The position numbers and the translations under genes are program-made. This document shows positions 24,801 through 36,667 of a DNA stretch of 64,000 nt, one piece after another. The notes beneath the pieces were generated by a model. The model was not told the DNA's origin, did no database searches, and worked only from the letters and a program-made list of their open reading frames with translations. Source of the DNA: Sympetrum striolatum (lineage: Eukaryota; Arthropoda; Insecta; Odonata; Libellulidae). The DNA is taken from positions 33,571,849 through 33,635,848 of the forward strand of contig OX388345.1 of NCBI GenBank assembly GCA_947579665.1. Direction: 5' to 3'. The stretch's first letter is position 1; every line of letters begins with the position of its first letter.

Positions 24801-27800
24801 AAAGATTGTCTTTACCACCGGTGGTCTACCACCGCATGTTCTATTTTCGCATGGCTGACGCTAACTTAAACTATTTTATAGGTAATTATTTCGTACTTCA
24901 AAGAATGAAATATTCGGTATATTTGCCTTATATTATCTTCTTGAAAAGTGTCGTTCAACAACCTTGCGAAACTACTATTTCAGAAGAAGTAGGGTTTTGT
25001 TCGGCGATGATTTAATCACCTACAAAGGCACACTGTGTTGTAGTTATCTAAACTGTGGTTTTACCTTGATGAATTAATTAAATAAAATCTAAGTCAAAAT
25101 AACTTGAGTTAATTTTGAACTCAAAATCATTAGTATAAGAAGTGCAAAGACCATTTCTGGAATTTATAGGCCATTTCGCATCTTGCTAATTCATCGAAAA
25201 TAATCCAAAGAAGTACTGGATGACTCAAAAGAGTAAGCAGTGTTTAATTTATGCCAATTTACTAAGTACTTAATCGAACATGTTCATGTTCAGTGTTATC
25301 GCGGTTAAATAAAGTTTCTTGCCGATCTGATCATAAATGCGAATTTAATGACTACGATTGAACATTTCCGTGTGTCGGTAATCTTGATGTGAACTGTTTG
25401 ATTTAACATTACTACAATTTTTTTGGTATACTGTAAACTGCGTACCGTACCGTACACTGACTTGCTGTTTCTCTTTTGCATGACGGGTCACTCGTAAGTG
25501 TTCTAAAGTAAAGAAGTATTGCTTTGTCGGTTCTGTTAAATTTCATAGTTAGTTCATTGTTCGTTTGAATGCAGAAGATGGAATTAGCGCCAGAATTTGG
25601 TATTTTAAGAATTTTCGCTCTATTTATATTTTTCTGTAATTAATATAATTCTGATTGTAAGAAGAGGAAATTATGCTTTTCAGTCTGAAGTCCTTAAAAT
25701 GATCTTGCCAGGGACGGAAATAAATCTTTGATGATAAAATGAATGCTGTAACGATGATTGAGTGATCTCATTATTACTGTGCTTTCTTAAAATGCTAGAG
25801 GCGTTGAAAATTCAAACTGATTCCGTTAATCGATTTGTTGAAGATTTCTCGGGTTTCAGGTGTTACGCAGTCTTTGCTCTTGCCATGGCTTCACACGAAA
25901 ACTTAGTTTTACTCCCGAATAAACAAACAATTATTTAACAAATGTGAATTTGGTAGAAACAGAAGCCTGCTTTCAATGACAAAGGTAAAAATGGCTTAGG
26001 AATTATTTCTTAGTATAATATACTCGATAGACTATCGAGATTGTATTATAAATTCAAATGGATTAGTCATATTTTTTGAAGTTCTAGATTATTTTTGAGT
26101 AAGTCCACTAAGTATCTATTGAGTTCTAAGAACTCGATCTCGCCTATAATAAAGACCCCTAATAATAATAATAATTTATTATTATTAATATTCTTCATAT
26201 ACGTAAATAGTTATAATTACATCGTATGTTTTCCCATGATAAGTTTATTGAGTTACGTTCTTTTTTCATCAAGGATACATACTGTAAGTAATCTGATCTG
26301 TTGCCAAGCTATAAGTATGTATTTTAGCGATTTCCATTTACTTAATTGAATAATTCGATTCAATCTTGGCTCAATGTTGTAGCGCTAGTTTTAAATTAAA
26401 TAATATTTTATTGGCGCGCTACTAGCTTCATGCCTTTCTAATTGGAAGTAACTGAAATATAGTAAGGGGCGTTTCTATAATGGGAGAATTTTCAAGATCT
26501 AGTCGACAACCGATTTAATAAATAGTTGATTCTTATTGCAATTATAATTTCTCCCCCAAAATTTATTTAGATGGATTACTTTTAGTTTTCTCCTTTTTCT
26601 TTATCTATGGACTTCAAACTTAATTTTGAACCTTGTTATTGTACTTAATTTTAGTCAAGTTTTACCAAAAAGACTTTCTAAAATTTTCCTAGATAAAATA
26701 ATTTGTATCGATCCTTGGGTTTAAAATATAATCGTAAGAGTGGAATTTTTCCAAGAGTGGAATCGCGTTGACTCAATAAAGTAGCTATGTACTTCATACA
26801 GATTAGGCTTAGTCAGTTTCGTGGAGTTTTAAAATTTAGATTCAGGACGCTTTTCGGAATCATTAAGTTTTCGACCTTGTTATTTATCACCTTCTTATTC
26901 CTCATATTCATTTTCTATCACAGCTTGTAAATAATTATATCGGAAAGAGGGACGATGAACTAGTGAAGTAGCCTGATACAGTTTTGGCTATAATGGTTTT
27001 CCTTTTTCTCACCAAATTCTGTGCCATTCAATTTTATTCGTCTAACATTTTATGTTCGATGTACTAATTCGCATTAGTAACTGAATGAGAAAAATTAATA
27101 AACGTCAAGTACGTAGTAATATTTTTGAAAATTAATGGCCGAGAAAGTAAGAACCTTTCGAAGGCCGTGCGTGTGGGTGGGGCGGCCATAAACCTTTCTC
27201 CTCATGGCGGGTGAGAGTCTGAAGTCGATCTTGCTGAAATAGTAGGAGAAAATCGACCCTTACGATGACCGCGTGGAAGGGAGAATTTGAAATCGCTCGG
27301 GAATATTTGCGTAAATGAAAGGATTAGCGTTTGTGCAAACTGTTTGGAAACATTTTTGTCGCGTCGAAGTTCGTATTATTTGCTGAGTAGTCTCATTTCA
27401 TGCGATTATACGGCTATTTATGCTTCAAAAGTTACAGCGATGTTTATTATCGTTTTATACGCATCCTGTGGATCTGCTTGAGCCAGCAGGATATGTAAGT
27501 TATTCGTAATCATAGTGTACTTATTATCGTCATAGTTCAGCGATGATTGAGATTATTTTCTAAGTGCCGCTGTAGCTAATACTTTGAGTTAGTTTATCGT
27601 CGTATTAACTAATTTACGTCATTAATACATTAAGGCGCAATGATGTTAATGAAATGAGCTGTCTACGCCTTCATTTCTCGTCCGCAAAAATTTGATTAGG
27701 CTTGTTACGCTATTGTACTGACTAATTTGAGGTGGTTTTTGGCGAGAATTTTCATTAGGCAGCTAAAATTTTAATATTAATTGCTTCGTTTTAGTCTATT

Positions 27801-28798
27801 GTATGACTTTAAAAATCTTCTTTTCCTCTTTTGCGTCGGCAGCCTTGGCCTAAAAAGGAAAATTACGGCATTTGTTTATTTACATGATATTTCAGGAAAC
27901 CTTTTCGGTATTCAAGAAAATTGGCTGAAGATTCTAAAGTGTTGTGTAACAGCTCTTCTTCTCTAAGCTTCAAATCTCATTGTCATGGATCTGAAATCTG
28001 TGGGACGATGTTACGTAATGAGCATTTCAATATTCCCCGCCAAAACGTTTTTATGCCCGCAAGACATTTTTTGCTGCATTAGGGCTTATTTATAGGAGAT
28101 CAAATAAAGTGGAGTAGGTTTGAAGACTATTATATTGGGGTTATACTTGTTATGCTTACAACAGGTCACTAATATTTGATCACTATCCCTTCTTAACTCT
28201 TAAAGTTATACAATTATGAAATTCTCAACAACCATAAATATAACGCTAGAAAGGTTTAATTTTCCTCTTTTGAAAGCGACATTAAATATTACTCCTACGT
28301 GTCCTTACAGTAGCTTCAGATTTTACATATATCATATTAAGCTCATTTGAACGGTATTTTTCGGGTTTCGAGCAGTTTTTGCAACCCAAAAAATCGATTA
28401 GTGTCGTCTTATCTGAAAATGTATATATCTATTTTTTTACACATTATTTCTTATCTTCCCTAATGAAGTCAAGCGTATCAATATTAATTAATAAATGGTC
28501 ATCACAGATTTTCTTCAAACGTTTTCCTATTTAGATTGTTAAAATGTTTATAATTTTCGCCATTTTCTTTTGCATTTGCCACCAAAATTCATTGATCCAT
28601 GTAATCTGTAATTTGATACAGCTTTTTTCTTTTCGAATAATTAGTTTCATTGGAGAGTCAAGGGTAATATTTTCCTAGAATTCCGTTTTAAAATATTCGA
28701 TTAAATGATTCGTCTTCTTAGTTTTGATTTGTCGTAATCATTTCAAAATTAACGATACCGATTCAGGGTTAATTTTGTGGTACTTATTAACTTGTAAA
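18814..28798. other. Long AT-rich stretch without recognised exons
   Basis: Only random-looking short ORFs are present. If the exon at 18,684-18,813 is real, this is the start of its first intron. Minor structures are inverted repeats at 24,261-24,309 and 26,008-26,052, a GC-richer patch at 27,130-27,300 and a small AAT/ATT palindrome near 26,160. Confidence 0.45.
24261..24309. repeat. Inverted repeat (hairpin)
   Basis: ACTTTGGAAAGGGTA (24261-24275) pairs with TACCCTTTCCAAGT (24296-24309) with one bulged T, across a 20-nt loop. Confidence 0.6.
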
Positions 28799-28799
28799 A

Positions 28800-28949
28800 A
28801 AATCCATGGTAAACAAACATTTACTAGACCACTAATTTATTATTATTTTTCAGGTGATGACCTGATGATGTAGCGACGCTACGAAACCTGGGTCGTGTTA
28901 TTCGGATAATAAATTAGTGGTCTAATAAATGTTAGTTTACTATGGATTT
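28800..28949. mobile_element. Hairpin-type MITE, 150 bp
   Basis: The left arm beginning AAATCCATGGTAAAC (28800) and the right arm ending GTTTACTATGGATTT (28949) are inverted repeats over about 44 bp, including TAGACCACTAATTTATTAT, with three mismatches. The roughly 60-bp centre carries GTAGCGACGCTAC, itself a perfect 5-bp stem, and GAAACCTGGGTCGT. There is no coding capacity. A non-autonomous DNA transposon is the simplest reading; the target-site duplication is unclear. Confidence 0.75.
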
Positions 28950-30424
28950 CAAAATTATTTCTACGAAATAAATGCGTGAGGAAATTTGAGCTATAATGGG
29001 GATTATTGTTGCCTATGTTATTTTTCTCCCGAGTTTAATGTATTTCCTATAAAATTGTTATCTCTCTGGTTTTTGTCGCAAATATAAAAAAAATTCAGAG
29101 CTACTTATATAAGTCGTATACAAAAAATAGTGCATTACACGAAATGTTAACAAGAATCCATAATTGAAACACTTTCTCTTTCAGTTCACTTTTATTCTTC
29201 GTGATCGATCGTGTTTACCATTTATTCGTGCCGTTGGTTGGCTTCCTACCATTCGTAGCCTTCGAATGGAGCGATTCTCTTTGATCGTATAAAGGACTGA
29301 CCATTCCAGTGCTCTTCAACTGTAGAAAAAGCTCTTTTCCGTTATCTCTGAAATGCACCGCAGAAAGACGAGTTACTTTCACATTCCATTGATTCACTTG
29401 ATCGATTCCGGTGGGCAGTTAATGTCATAACTGAGAACAAATAACGTTCCCAGTACTGCTATTTTCGTTAGAATTCGCGGAATATCGAGATTGCTGATTG
29501 TAGCTCGATCAATCAATTATTTAGTCTTCTCTGTTGATGAAGCTATATCACAAGAGAACCCGATCGTACTTCTAATGAAACTAGGTAAAGGTCTGGTTAA
29601 TGATTCCAAAAGCTGGCTGTATATTTTCAATATTGTTCCCCCGAGGCGTGCTGTGTAAGGGTCGCCAGATACGGGGGTATGGTTTTTCATCGCTAATATA
29701 TTTTCTTTCCTATGAAAATATTGTGTTCTTGACAGCGGGATGCAACACTATCTATATAGTTCGTAGTTACCTGATGGATGTTTCGATGTTGACTGTTTTA
29801 TTTTTAAACTGTCTATATGTTTTCCTGTCCGTAAACATAAATGGAAAAATGTGATTTCAAAGTTTCGGAAACACTGTTCTAGGAAATTTTTAATTTTAGA
29901 GTTTTAATTTTCAGTCCAATTAAACTTGCTGGAAAAATCGTTTGTGTTTTACACTTGTATCTGAACAAAGACCCTGAAAGACGCCTTTCGGTGTGTGTCA
30001 CTTTCTCTGAATTTATTAAGTAAATTCGGCGAAAGATTTAAACTCGCAGTATAAAATCTTTTATCTTCTAAAGATTCCCATCTTTCGTTCTGAAGCATTT
30101 GGGTAAAGTCCTGACTGATTCGTAGAGACAATTTTTTACAAAACTTTGCCATTTGTCAGTTTTAACATAGATTGCTGTACATTTCGCATTATTCGTCCCT
30201 TGAAATAATCAAATTGTTGAAAGTCTTACTGAATTATGGGATTTTTTTTATTGTCGTGGGAATGGAAAAATTGAGTAAATCTAATTGTCTAATCTAGCAA
30301 TATTCTATGTAACATGATTAATTTAGTACTACAAAAGTACTATTCTCATAATATTTTTATAGCAGTAAAACAAATCAAAATTAGGAAACCATGGGTTGCG
30401 GTGGAAATGTTTAATATAATGGAG

Positions 30425-30645
30425 GAAAGAAAGAAACGGATAAGACTCGATACCTAGCATAGGGGTAGAATGTACAGAGCTCTAAAGAACGATCTAAGAT
30501 GTAGAATTCAAGGGGAAAAAATCAAGAGAAGTCAAAGACAAAAGATGTTGGATGTCTTAAAGTGTGAGGTAAACTACCAGGAAGTGAAGGAGATGGCGTT
30601 TAATGGGATTTTTGATGCACATGAACTTACCGAAAGGTTGAACAG
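30425..30645 (+). mobile_element. LINE 3' (C-terminal ORF) fragment
   Basis: RIQGEKIKRSQRQKMLDVLK followed by NYQEVKEMAFN corresponds to the last part of the reverse-transcriptase ORF of non-LTR elements (the I-G-R-R-..-R-x-x-M-L-D-D-L block). It ends with MNLPKG in another frame, as the copy at 61,925-61,945 does. Only the 3' end is present, typical of 5'-truncated LINE copies. Confidence 0.6.
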
Positions 30646-31754
30646 TTATATATGTATTTGAGGTCTGCTTCTATTTTAGATTTTAATTTTTGATCATTCA
30701 ACCCCATAATTTCTTTTACGGAGATGACTTCGCCCATTTCTGTTGTTTGATGGAAGTAGGGGATACCCATATAATGAGTAAGAAAGAAATTAGCTCTTCG
30801 AATGTAATAAGCGCTCGAATAATTGCCGGACTATCTTCTCGTAATTTCCCAGAGCGTGAAGTACTTACTGTACCGGATTATTTGGCTGCTGGTTCACCTA
30901 ATGGGTGCCGAAGCAGGATATCTTCGTCTCGCCTCAATGAAATTGCAACGGAAATATATTTCCTTTTTCTTTATCTTCCAAAATTGTCGAATCCGTACTC
31001 TTGGGGGAAAATTACCCACATTTTCAACGAAAAAGAATAAGGCTAATTTTGCATAAGATAGTTTTTCGTCATAGAAATTAGTGATGGATGAAATTCCTAT
31101 GGAGTAACATTTGGAAAATCCATCAATGTATTCTGTTAAAATACTCAAGTTTGAGGGAAATTTTCCTCGGTGAGCATCATTAATGATCGAAAGCATTTCG
31201 GCAGCATTTGTGTGTTAGTAGAATGTCGTCAATTAGAACATCCGATGCTCGAGCCGGGCATGGTTCGAAATTTTAGTCCAAGGTCTTCCAACACTCATTT
31301 CATGATATCTTAAATTAGGAGCAGCTGACTGATGGTTTCAAATTTTCGTTTCGTTATGTCTGGAGATATCTTAACGTTGGCTACACGCTGATTAATATTT
31401 GTGTAAATTTATCGCGTATTTAATAAAAGTAAATGAATTCTATCGATCTACATTGGAAAATATGAAGATTGTTTAAATAATATGTTTTTAATTCGATAAA
31501 ATTGCCTATTTATGTGGCGAAAGCAACTTTTGGGGTAATAAATGGGAGCGACTGGAGGTGTTAAGACAATTTATAATTTTAGTGTTACTATCACTAGTTA
31601 ATTTTATTGTTAAATTTAATATCAGGATCTCGCTTCTCCGTTCTTAATTCGAATTAAATTTTATAACCGTTTTTTTGGTGATATTATGTTTTACGTTTTT
31701 TTCCCGAAGTTCTGTGTAACAATTCTTCAATTGTAAGCATCAAGAATTTTATGA

Positions 31755-31873
31755 GGCTTCCGGATAGTCATGTGGACAGCGCGTTTGCCTTAGGTCCCGG
31801 GTTCGAATCCCGGTGGGAGCCAATGTGCGAAATGACCTAAGCTGTCGAAGCACTTTTAACAATACTACTACTA
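31755..31873 (+). mobile_element. tRNA-derived SINE, copy 1
   Basis: The head has an A-box-like TAGTCATGTGG and a perfect B box GGTTCGAATCC with T-arm CCGGG/CCCGG, followed by a tRNA-unrelated body (TGCGAAATGACCTAAGCTGT) and a tail of ACT repeats. CAAGAATTTTATG before it (31741-31753) and CAAGAACTTTATG after it form a 13-bp target-site duplication with one mismatch. Relative to copy 2 it lacks about nine bases in the middle of the head. Confidence 0.85.
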
Positions 31874-32513
31874 CAAGAACTTTATGTCAGTAGATAAGAA
31901 CTGTTCTTGATCATAAGTTACAAGCATTTATTGGGAAGATTTTGTAAGTCTAGTATATGGCTAAGAACTGTTAATAACATTCCAGTCCTGTAAGATGCTA
32001 TCGTTGTTGCGTACAGCTAGCAAGGGAAAATTCGGTCGTTTGCTCGCTATTTTCTATTTTACTAGAGCCGCTAAAGGATGTTGGGAAACGATTCGTAGGT
32101 CAGGGATGGCAATTATTTGGAGCACCGGTCTGTGACGGCGACCCGTCTCGCTGATTTACCCCAATTTTAGGGAAAAGTTTCGTCTGCCAACTTCAGACTA
32201 AATGGGTACAAGTTCAGTGTTCCTTGACTGTTAAAATCTTAAAACGGTCGAACATTGCTGTAAGTAAATCCAAGGAATGATAACTTGCAGCAGACACTTT
32301 AACTTCTGTAAGGGTTGACTCTTATTAATAACTAGAATTAGAAAAATGTGGTCACTTGGATTCAAAAGGTGCTTTTGTTAGTGTATACATTTTTTTGCTA
32401 TTCACTCGTGTGACGCCCGTAATTTTTTCCCTTATCTCGTTTGAAGAGTAGTATGTTCAGCTATTTTTTGTTTTTAATCGTGTACAATTAAATTAATTGC
32501 AAGTTCATGCAAT

Positions 32514-32668
32514 TCAAGTTCAGTCGTAGCTCCCGGATAGTCATGTGGACAGCGCGTTTGCCTTTGGTGAAAGCGGTCCCGGGTTCGAATCCCGGTGGGA
32601 GCCAGTGTGCGAAATGACCTAAGCTGTCGAAGCACTTTTAACAATACTACTACTCAAGTTCAGTCGTA
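32514..32668 (+). mobile_element. tRNA-derived SINE, copy 2, with perfect 15-bp target duplication
   Basis: The element runs 32529-32653. It is flanked by TCAAGTTCAGTCGTA at 32514-32528 and 32654-32668, a perfect 15-bp duplication. Head: 6-bp acceptor-like stem GCTCCC/GGGAGC, A box, B box GGTTCGAATCC. The body and (ACT)n tail equal those of copy 1. The intact duplication suggests a recent insertion by a LINE machinery. Confidence 0.92.
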
Positions 32669-32689
32669 TGGATAGCGTATTACGTTAAA

Positions 32690-32945
32690 CGTACGTTATA
32701 CCTTGTTCTGTTTGTAAAGTATTCAGCCGGAAGGCCGGTAGGAAGGTCTCCCTCCCTCTGACATAAGTTACCAGAGCTAATAAAAGGGAATGAGGCCTAC
32801 TAGGCAAGATGAGGAGTGAGGTAGTTGGTCCTTGCTTTCCTCGTTTCATGCAAGGCAGAATTCTATAAGCTTGAACATAACTACGTAGGTGTTATTCTAC
32901 ATGTAACAATTATCTTAGCGTTCCATTAGCAGAGGCCTTAAATAT
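32690..32945 (+). repeat. Dispersed repeat family, copy A
   Basis: Shares ordered blocks with 39,486-39,730: TGT.CGTAAA/TGTAAAGTATTCA, CCGG..GGT, GATGAGGAGTGAGGTAGTT / GACGAGGAGTGAGGTAGTT, AGAATTCTATAAGCTTGAACAT / AGAATGCTATAAACTGAACAT, ACGTA.GTG and TTCCATT.G.AGA. No protein coding is seen. It may be the 3' end of a retrotransposon. Confidence 0.7.
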
Positions 32946-35900
32946 CTCAGAACGTCACCGAAGCATACACATTTTTACCATTGCTTTTCAACTCTTTTTG
33001 CATTTTTGTTAGTTTTACTCGATGGAGAATAGAGCTTAACCTTCGGTACTAGATACATAGTTTCTTTAGCTTGTCTCTTTCGTTTCTCTTCTCCTCTCGT
33101 TCTTATCTGTTTTATCGTCACCTAAGTTCTTATCAAGTCTCGTCAGGGAACGATTTATGGATTTTCTATCACCGAACAGGAGAAGTCAGTTCAATCTTGA
33201 AGGCATCCTTCCACTGAGTTGAGAAAATCGAATGACGTGATTGTATAATTTAAGATTGGCTCGGGAGTAACACAGGAGTAAGTATTAGCTCTGTTTACTA
33301 GCATCTTGGTGCTATTGTATTCCGAAGGTTTTAAAACTGTTAGGTTTGTGAGTCACGGCAGCAAGAGTAGGCTTTCAAAGGCTCTCTGTTCGCCTCTGAC
33401 GGAGCAGGAGAATACGCTTTGAAAAATAGTTTCGAGATCGGTTTTAATTGGAATGTTTTGGGAGTGATAGGAATGTTTGATTAACGATGTGGTAGAACTG
33501 CTGCCCTACCTCGGTGAGACAGATAAAACAAAAAAATTCAGTCGTGGCGATTCGAAGTTTCATCGTTCGTTCAGTCACTTTGTATCATATTTATGTCGAA
33601 TTATTGAAGTTTTATGATTGCTAAATAACTTTGTTTGAAATATCATATCTCGATCCGTGAGATTATGGTTCAGATTCAGTTTGAGGTTAGTTAAGGGAGT
33701 TTCAAGCTCAGCCATTTACCAGGTGTTTTTACTCGGTAGCGTAATCGCGGTCGGTCGAAATAATAATTAATTATATAAGAAATAGTGTCATTCATCAAGG
33801 TTTATGTAAATTCCGCTATCCAACTCGAATCATAATTTCTAAATTACCAAGCACAGGATTCTGCACAAAGAAGAGCGATCTTAAACTTAGTGTGAAAGTC
33901 ATGTATGTGGAATTTGTTGTCGTATGATTTTTCCAATATCTGGTAATTTTTCTTATCAGTAACAAAGTGAAAAACAGCGGAAGCCTGAACTTAGCGACTT
34001 AGAGGCTAGTATAGCTGGTTTTAAGTATACAATGTGCCGTTTTTAAATGCCTCTGAATTTACCATCAATTCTTGCCATCCTTGTTTAGAGATGAATATGT
34101 TTGAAGTAAAACCACAGTTTGTTGGAGGAGTTGTGAACATGTTTTGGATTTTTTGTGCTCGCTGTCTTTGAGCTATCTCGTTATTTTTTCTAAATATTTT
34201 TATCAATTTTGTTTCTTTGGAATTCAAATTATTGTACGAGCAGTTATTTGAGATGGCCCTCCCTTTAGTTTGTTTTGCTTCACCACCCTTGGAAATTTAT
34301 AGCTATGGTTATTAATTTCACGTGCTTAATCTATTATACGTCGTATATGAGTCTCTCAAAGTTGTGCTAAATCTTAGCGGTGTTTCGATTTTTTGTGTAT
34401 CAAACACGATCGATAGCAACGATCTCGTCCTTGAGCTCTTTAGACAATCGATGGTATTCTATTTGTAATATTGATGATTTCCGAGGCGTTATTGCTATTT
34501 TGCGTCGATAATAGAATATTCTGTCCTTGGTGTTCTGGTTTTTGTATCAGGAATAACCTCGAGGTATATCTGTGGTCCTTTTATCTTGAGAAATTATATT
34601 CTGAAACGGTATAGGAGCATACTAGAGGAAATTACTTCTGTGGTGTGGTCCTTTTCGCTTCCTGTGATAAAATTTTTTGAATCTCGAGTAAGGATTTTCA
34701 ATGTCCGAATCTGAATTAATTTTTCTGCGTGTAAAAACTAAAGGTTTCATTTAGGACTGATAAGTTTCCTGGAAAGAATTTCCAAGGCAAATAATTCATA
34801 TTAGTTGTTTAGTGGTTAACCTTGATAATGTTCTTAAAGTTGATTTGAATATTAAATTAACCTTCTCTACAGATTGTGGAATTGTATTTTTACGATGCAG
34901 AAATAAATGGTAATATTCGAAAAATTCTAAATATTTCAACTTTAAGTTGAACTGAAAGTTTACAATTCAAATATTTTCTGGGGGTTTTCAATTAGTACAA
35001 TTTGTTTCTGCATTGATTATTAATATATCTATAGAAGTCCGAAACTAAATTTTCCCCAATTTTTCAGCCGCCGTACTTGGACGATTTTATTTTCTTCCGT
35101 TTTTATTTCCGTTCCTGAATTTTAATTATCACGATTCATAAATTGTTTTCAAAATAAAAAAGTCACTTGCAAAATTATTATCTCTGAAGATTTTTTGTTG
35201 CTTTTCTATGCGATCCCCCAATCTTGTTTGTTTATGAAGTTAATAAAATTATATTATTTTTTATTTTCACGATTGGCTTATGGGAAACATTAAGTTTAGG
35301 TAACAAATTAATTTCAGATCAGAAACTCAAACGAAGGGAAGCAAAATTTACTGTTTATTCGAATGAAAATATCGTATGAATGAGATTCTTCATACTCGCT
35401 TTGTATCTTAAATAGGTGATCCGCAGTGTAAGGTCATGGTTTACTATGAAAAATAGGTGTAAACGAAACTGCCATACCTTTGTTCCCATCATTGAGTAGT
35501 AATTGGAGTCTATTATACATAGTTAAGTTCAAATTCTGGACGGGGTGTGAATTATTAGAAGAATTTTATCGTTCTCCGTTTTTCATCGCTGAAAGCATCT
35601 AGAATTTTCTAGACTAGCATCTAGAATAGCTGTATGCCATTCTTAGGAAATCTTCCTGGTGAAATAACATTTTCGGCGAAAGTAGCGCCTTTGCGGAATT
35701 CCGGTTACTTCAGCATCCGACTGCATTCCTTCTCCATGCATCTCTAATAAAACGCAATTGCTTAACCCTGAAAATCGGAGGACAAAGTAAAAAATACATT
35801 AAAAAATTTGTTCGGGATAAGATGTTTTTACCGTGCCCAAGTTGTGATTCTTTAAACGCGCGTCAGCTTAAATCAGCCCTTTATCCGCATTAGTACAAGT

Positions 35901-36180
35901 TCTCTGAAGGACCCCGAAACCACAAAAGCTGTCGCAGAGTCATGCTAAGTGGACTTGTCTATTCATCGCAATAGTCGACTACAATGAGATATTCAAGGGC
36001 GCTAAAAATCATGGCGGAATGCCTTAGAGAAGTTAGTCCCGCTATACTTTCGAACCGCTGAAATTGTCTGTGTTGTATATAGAACGTTGTGGTTGTTATC
36101 AATTGATAAGTAAGCAATGGGTATCATATAGTACACATGATAGGTGATAGAGAACGAATTCATTTTGAAAATACATCGAA
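32946..36180. other. AT-rich sequence without recognised genes
   Basis: I see no coding similarity, long inverted repeat or element here. Short direct repeats such as GCATCTAGAAT (twice near 35,600) are the only structure noticed. Confidence 0.45.
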
Positions 36181-36185
36181 TCGAA

Positions 36186-36256
36186 GAAGTTCCGCTTCGG
36201 TAGTTATATTGGTTTTGGCATCTGCCTGGGAGATCCGGGTTCGAGTCTCGCTAAGT
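36186..36256 (+). repeat. Degenerate tRNA-like segment
   Basis: A-box-like GGTAGTTATATTGG and, 35 bases later, B-box-like GGGTTCGAGTC with four of five T-arm pairs. There is no complete acceptor stem, so it is read as a decayed tRNA-derived repeat and not a tRNA gene. Confidence 0.45.
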
Positions 36257-36394
36257 TGGACAACTTTTTGTTTCGATTAGCGACATATCAAGTTATGATT
36301 ACGCTAATGATTTTCCAAACAAATCTTTTTCATTTTCCATCTCGCAAACTCTTGATTAATTTATTGTCAGTTGTTGAAGGTAGGAAGTTTTACA

Positions 36395-36460
36395 TCGAAC
36401 GAGGAAAAATTCGCCTTGTGGGAAATCTTGGTTCGAGTCCCAGTCCTATCGCTATTTTTC
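36395..36460 (+). repeat. Second degenerate tRNA-like segment
   Basis: The B-box-like GGTTCGAGTCC with flanking CTTGG/CCCAG-type pairing lies about 190 bp after the previous tRNA-like segment. The 5' half is not recognisable. Confidence 0.35.
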
Positions 36461-36544
36461 ATTTCTATTTATCTTTATGTTCAAAAGTACTTACTCTCTT
36501 TTGCTCAAATGGCGGTTCATGCTCTATCGGAGAATTTTGTTGTA

Positions 36545-36667
36545 TAAGTAGTATTGTTAAAAGTGCTTTGACAGCTTAGGTCATTTCGCACATAAGTTCC
36601 CACCGGTAATCGAACCCGGGACCTTCACCGAAGCAGAAAGCGCTGCTCGCATGGCTATCCGGGAAGC
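36545..36667 (-). mobile_element. tRNA-derived SINE, copy 3 (minus strand)
   Basis: On the minus strand it reads CTTCCCGGATAGCCATGCGA, then the B box GGTTCGATTACC (mutated), then the same TGTGCGAAATGACCTAAGCTG body and ACTACT tail as copies 1 and 2. It has more substitutions than they do, and no clear target-site duplication was found, so it is older. Confidence 0.85.

Noticed and set aside
31755..31822. Functional tRNA gene
   Set aside because: The internal promoter boxes are good, but the anticodon arm does not fold, the copy is followed by a shared non-tRNA body and tail, and target-site duplications are present, so it is a SINE head.
32814..32836. let-7-like seed TGAGGTAGT (also near 39,587)
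   Set aside because: The match does not extend past the first nine to ten bases, no precursor hairpin is visible, and both copies lie inside a dispersed repeat.
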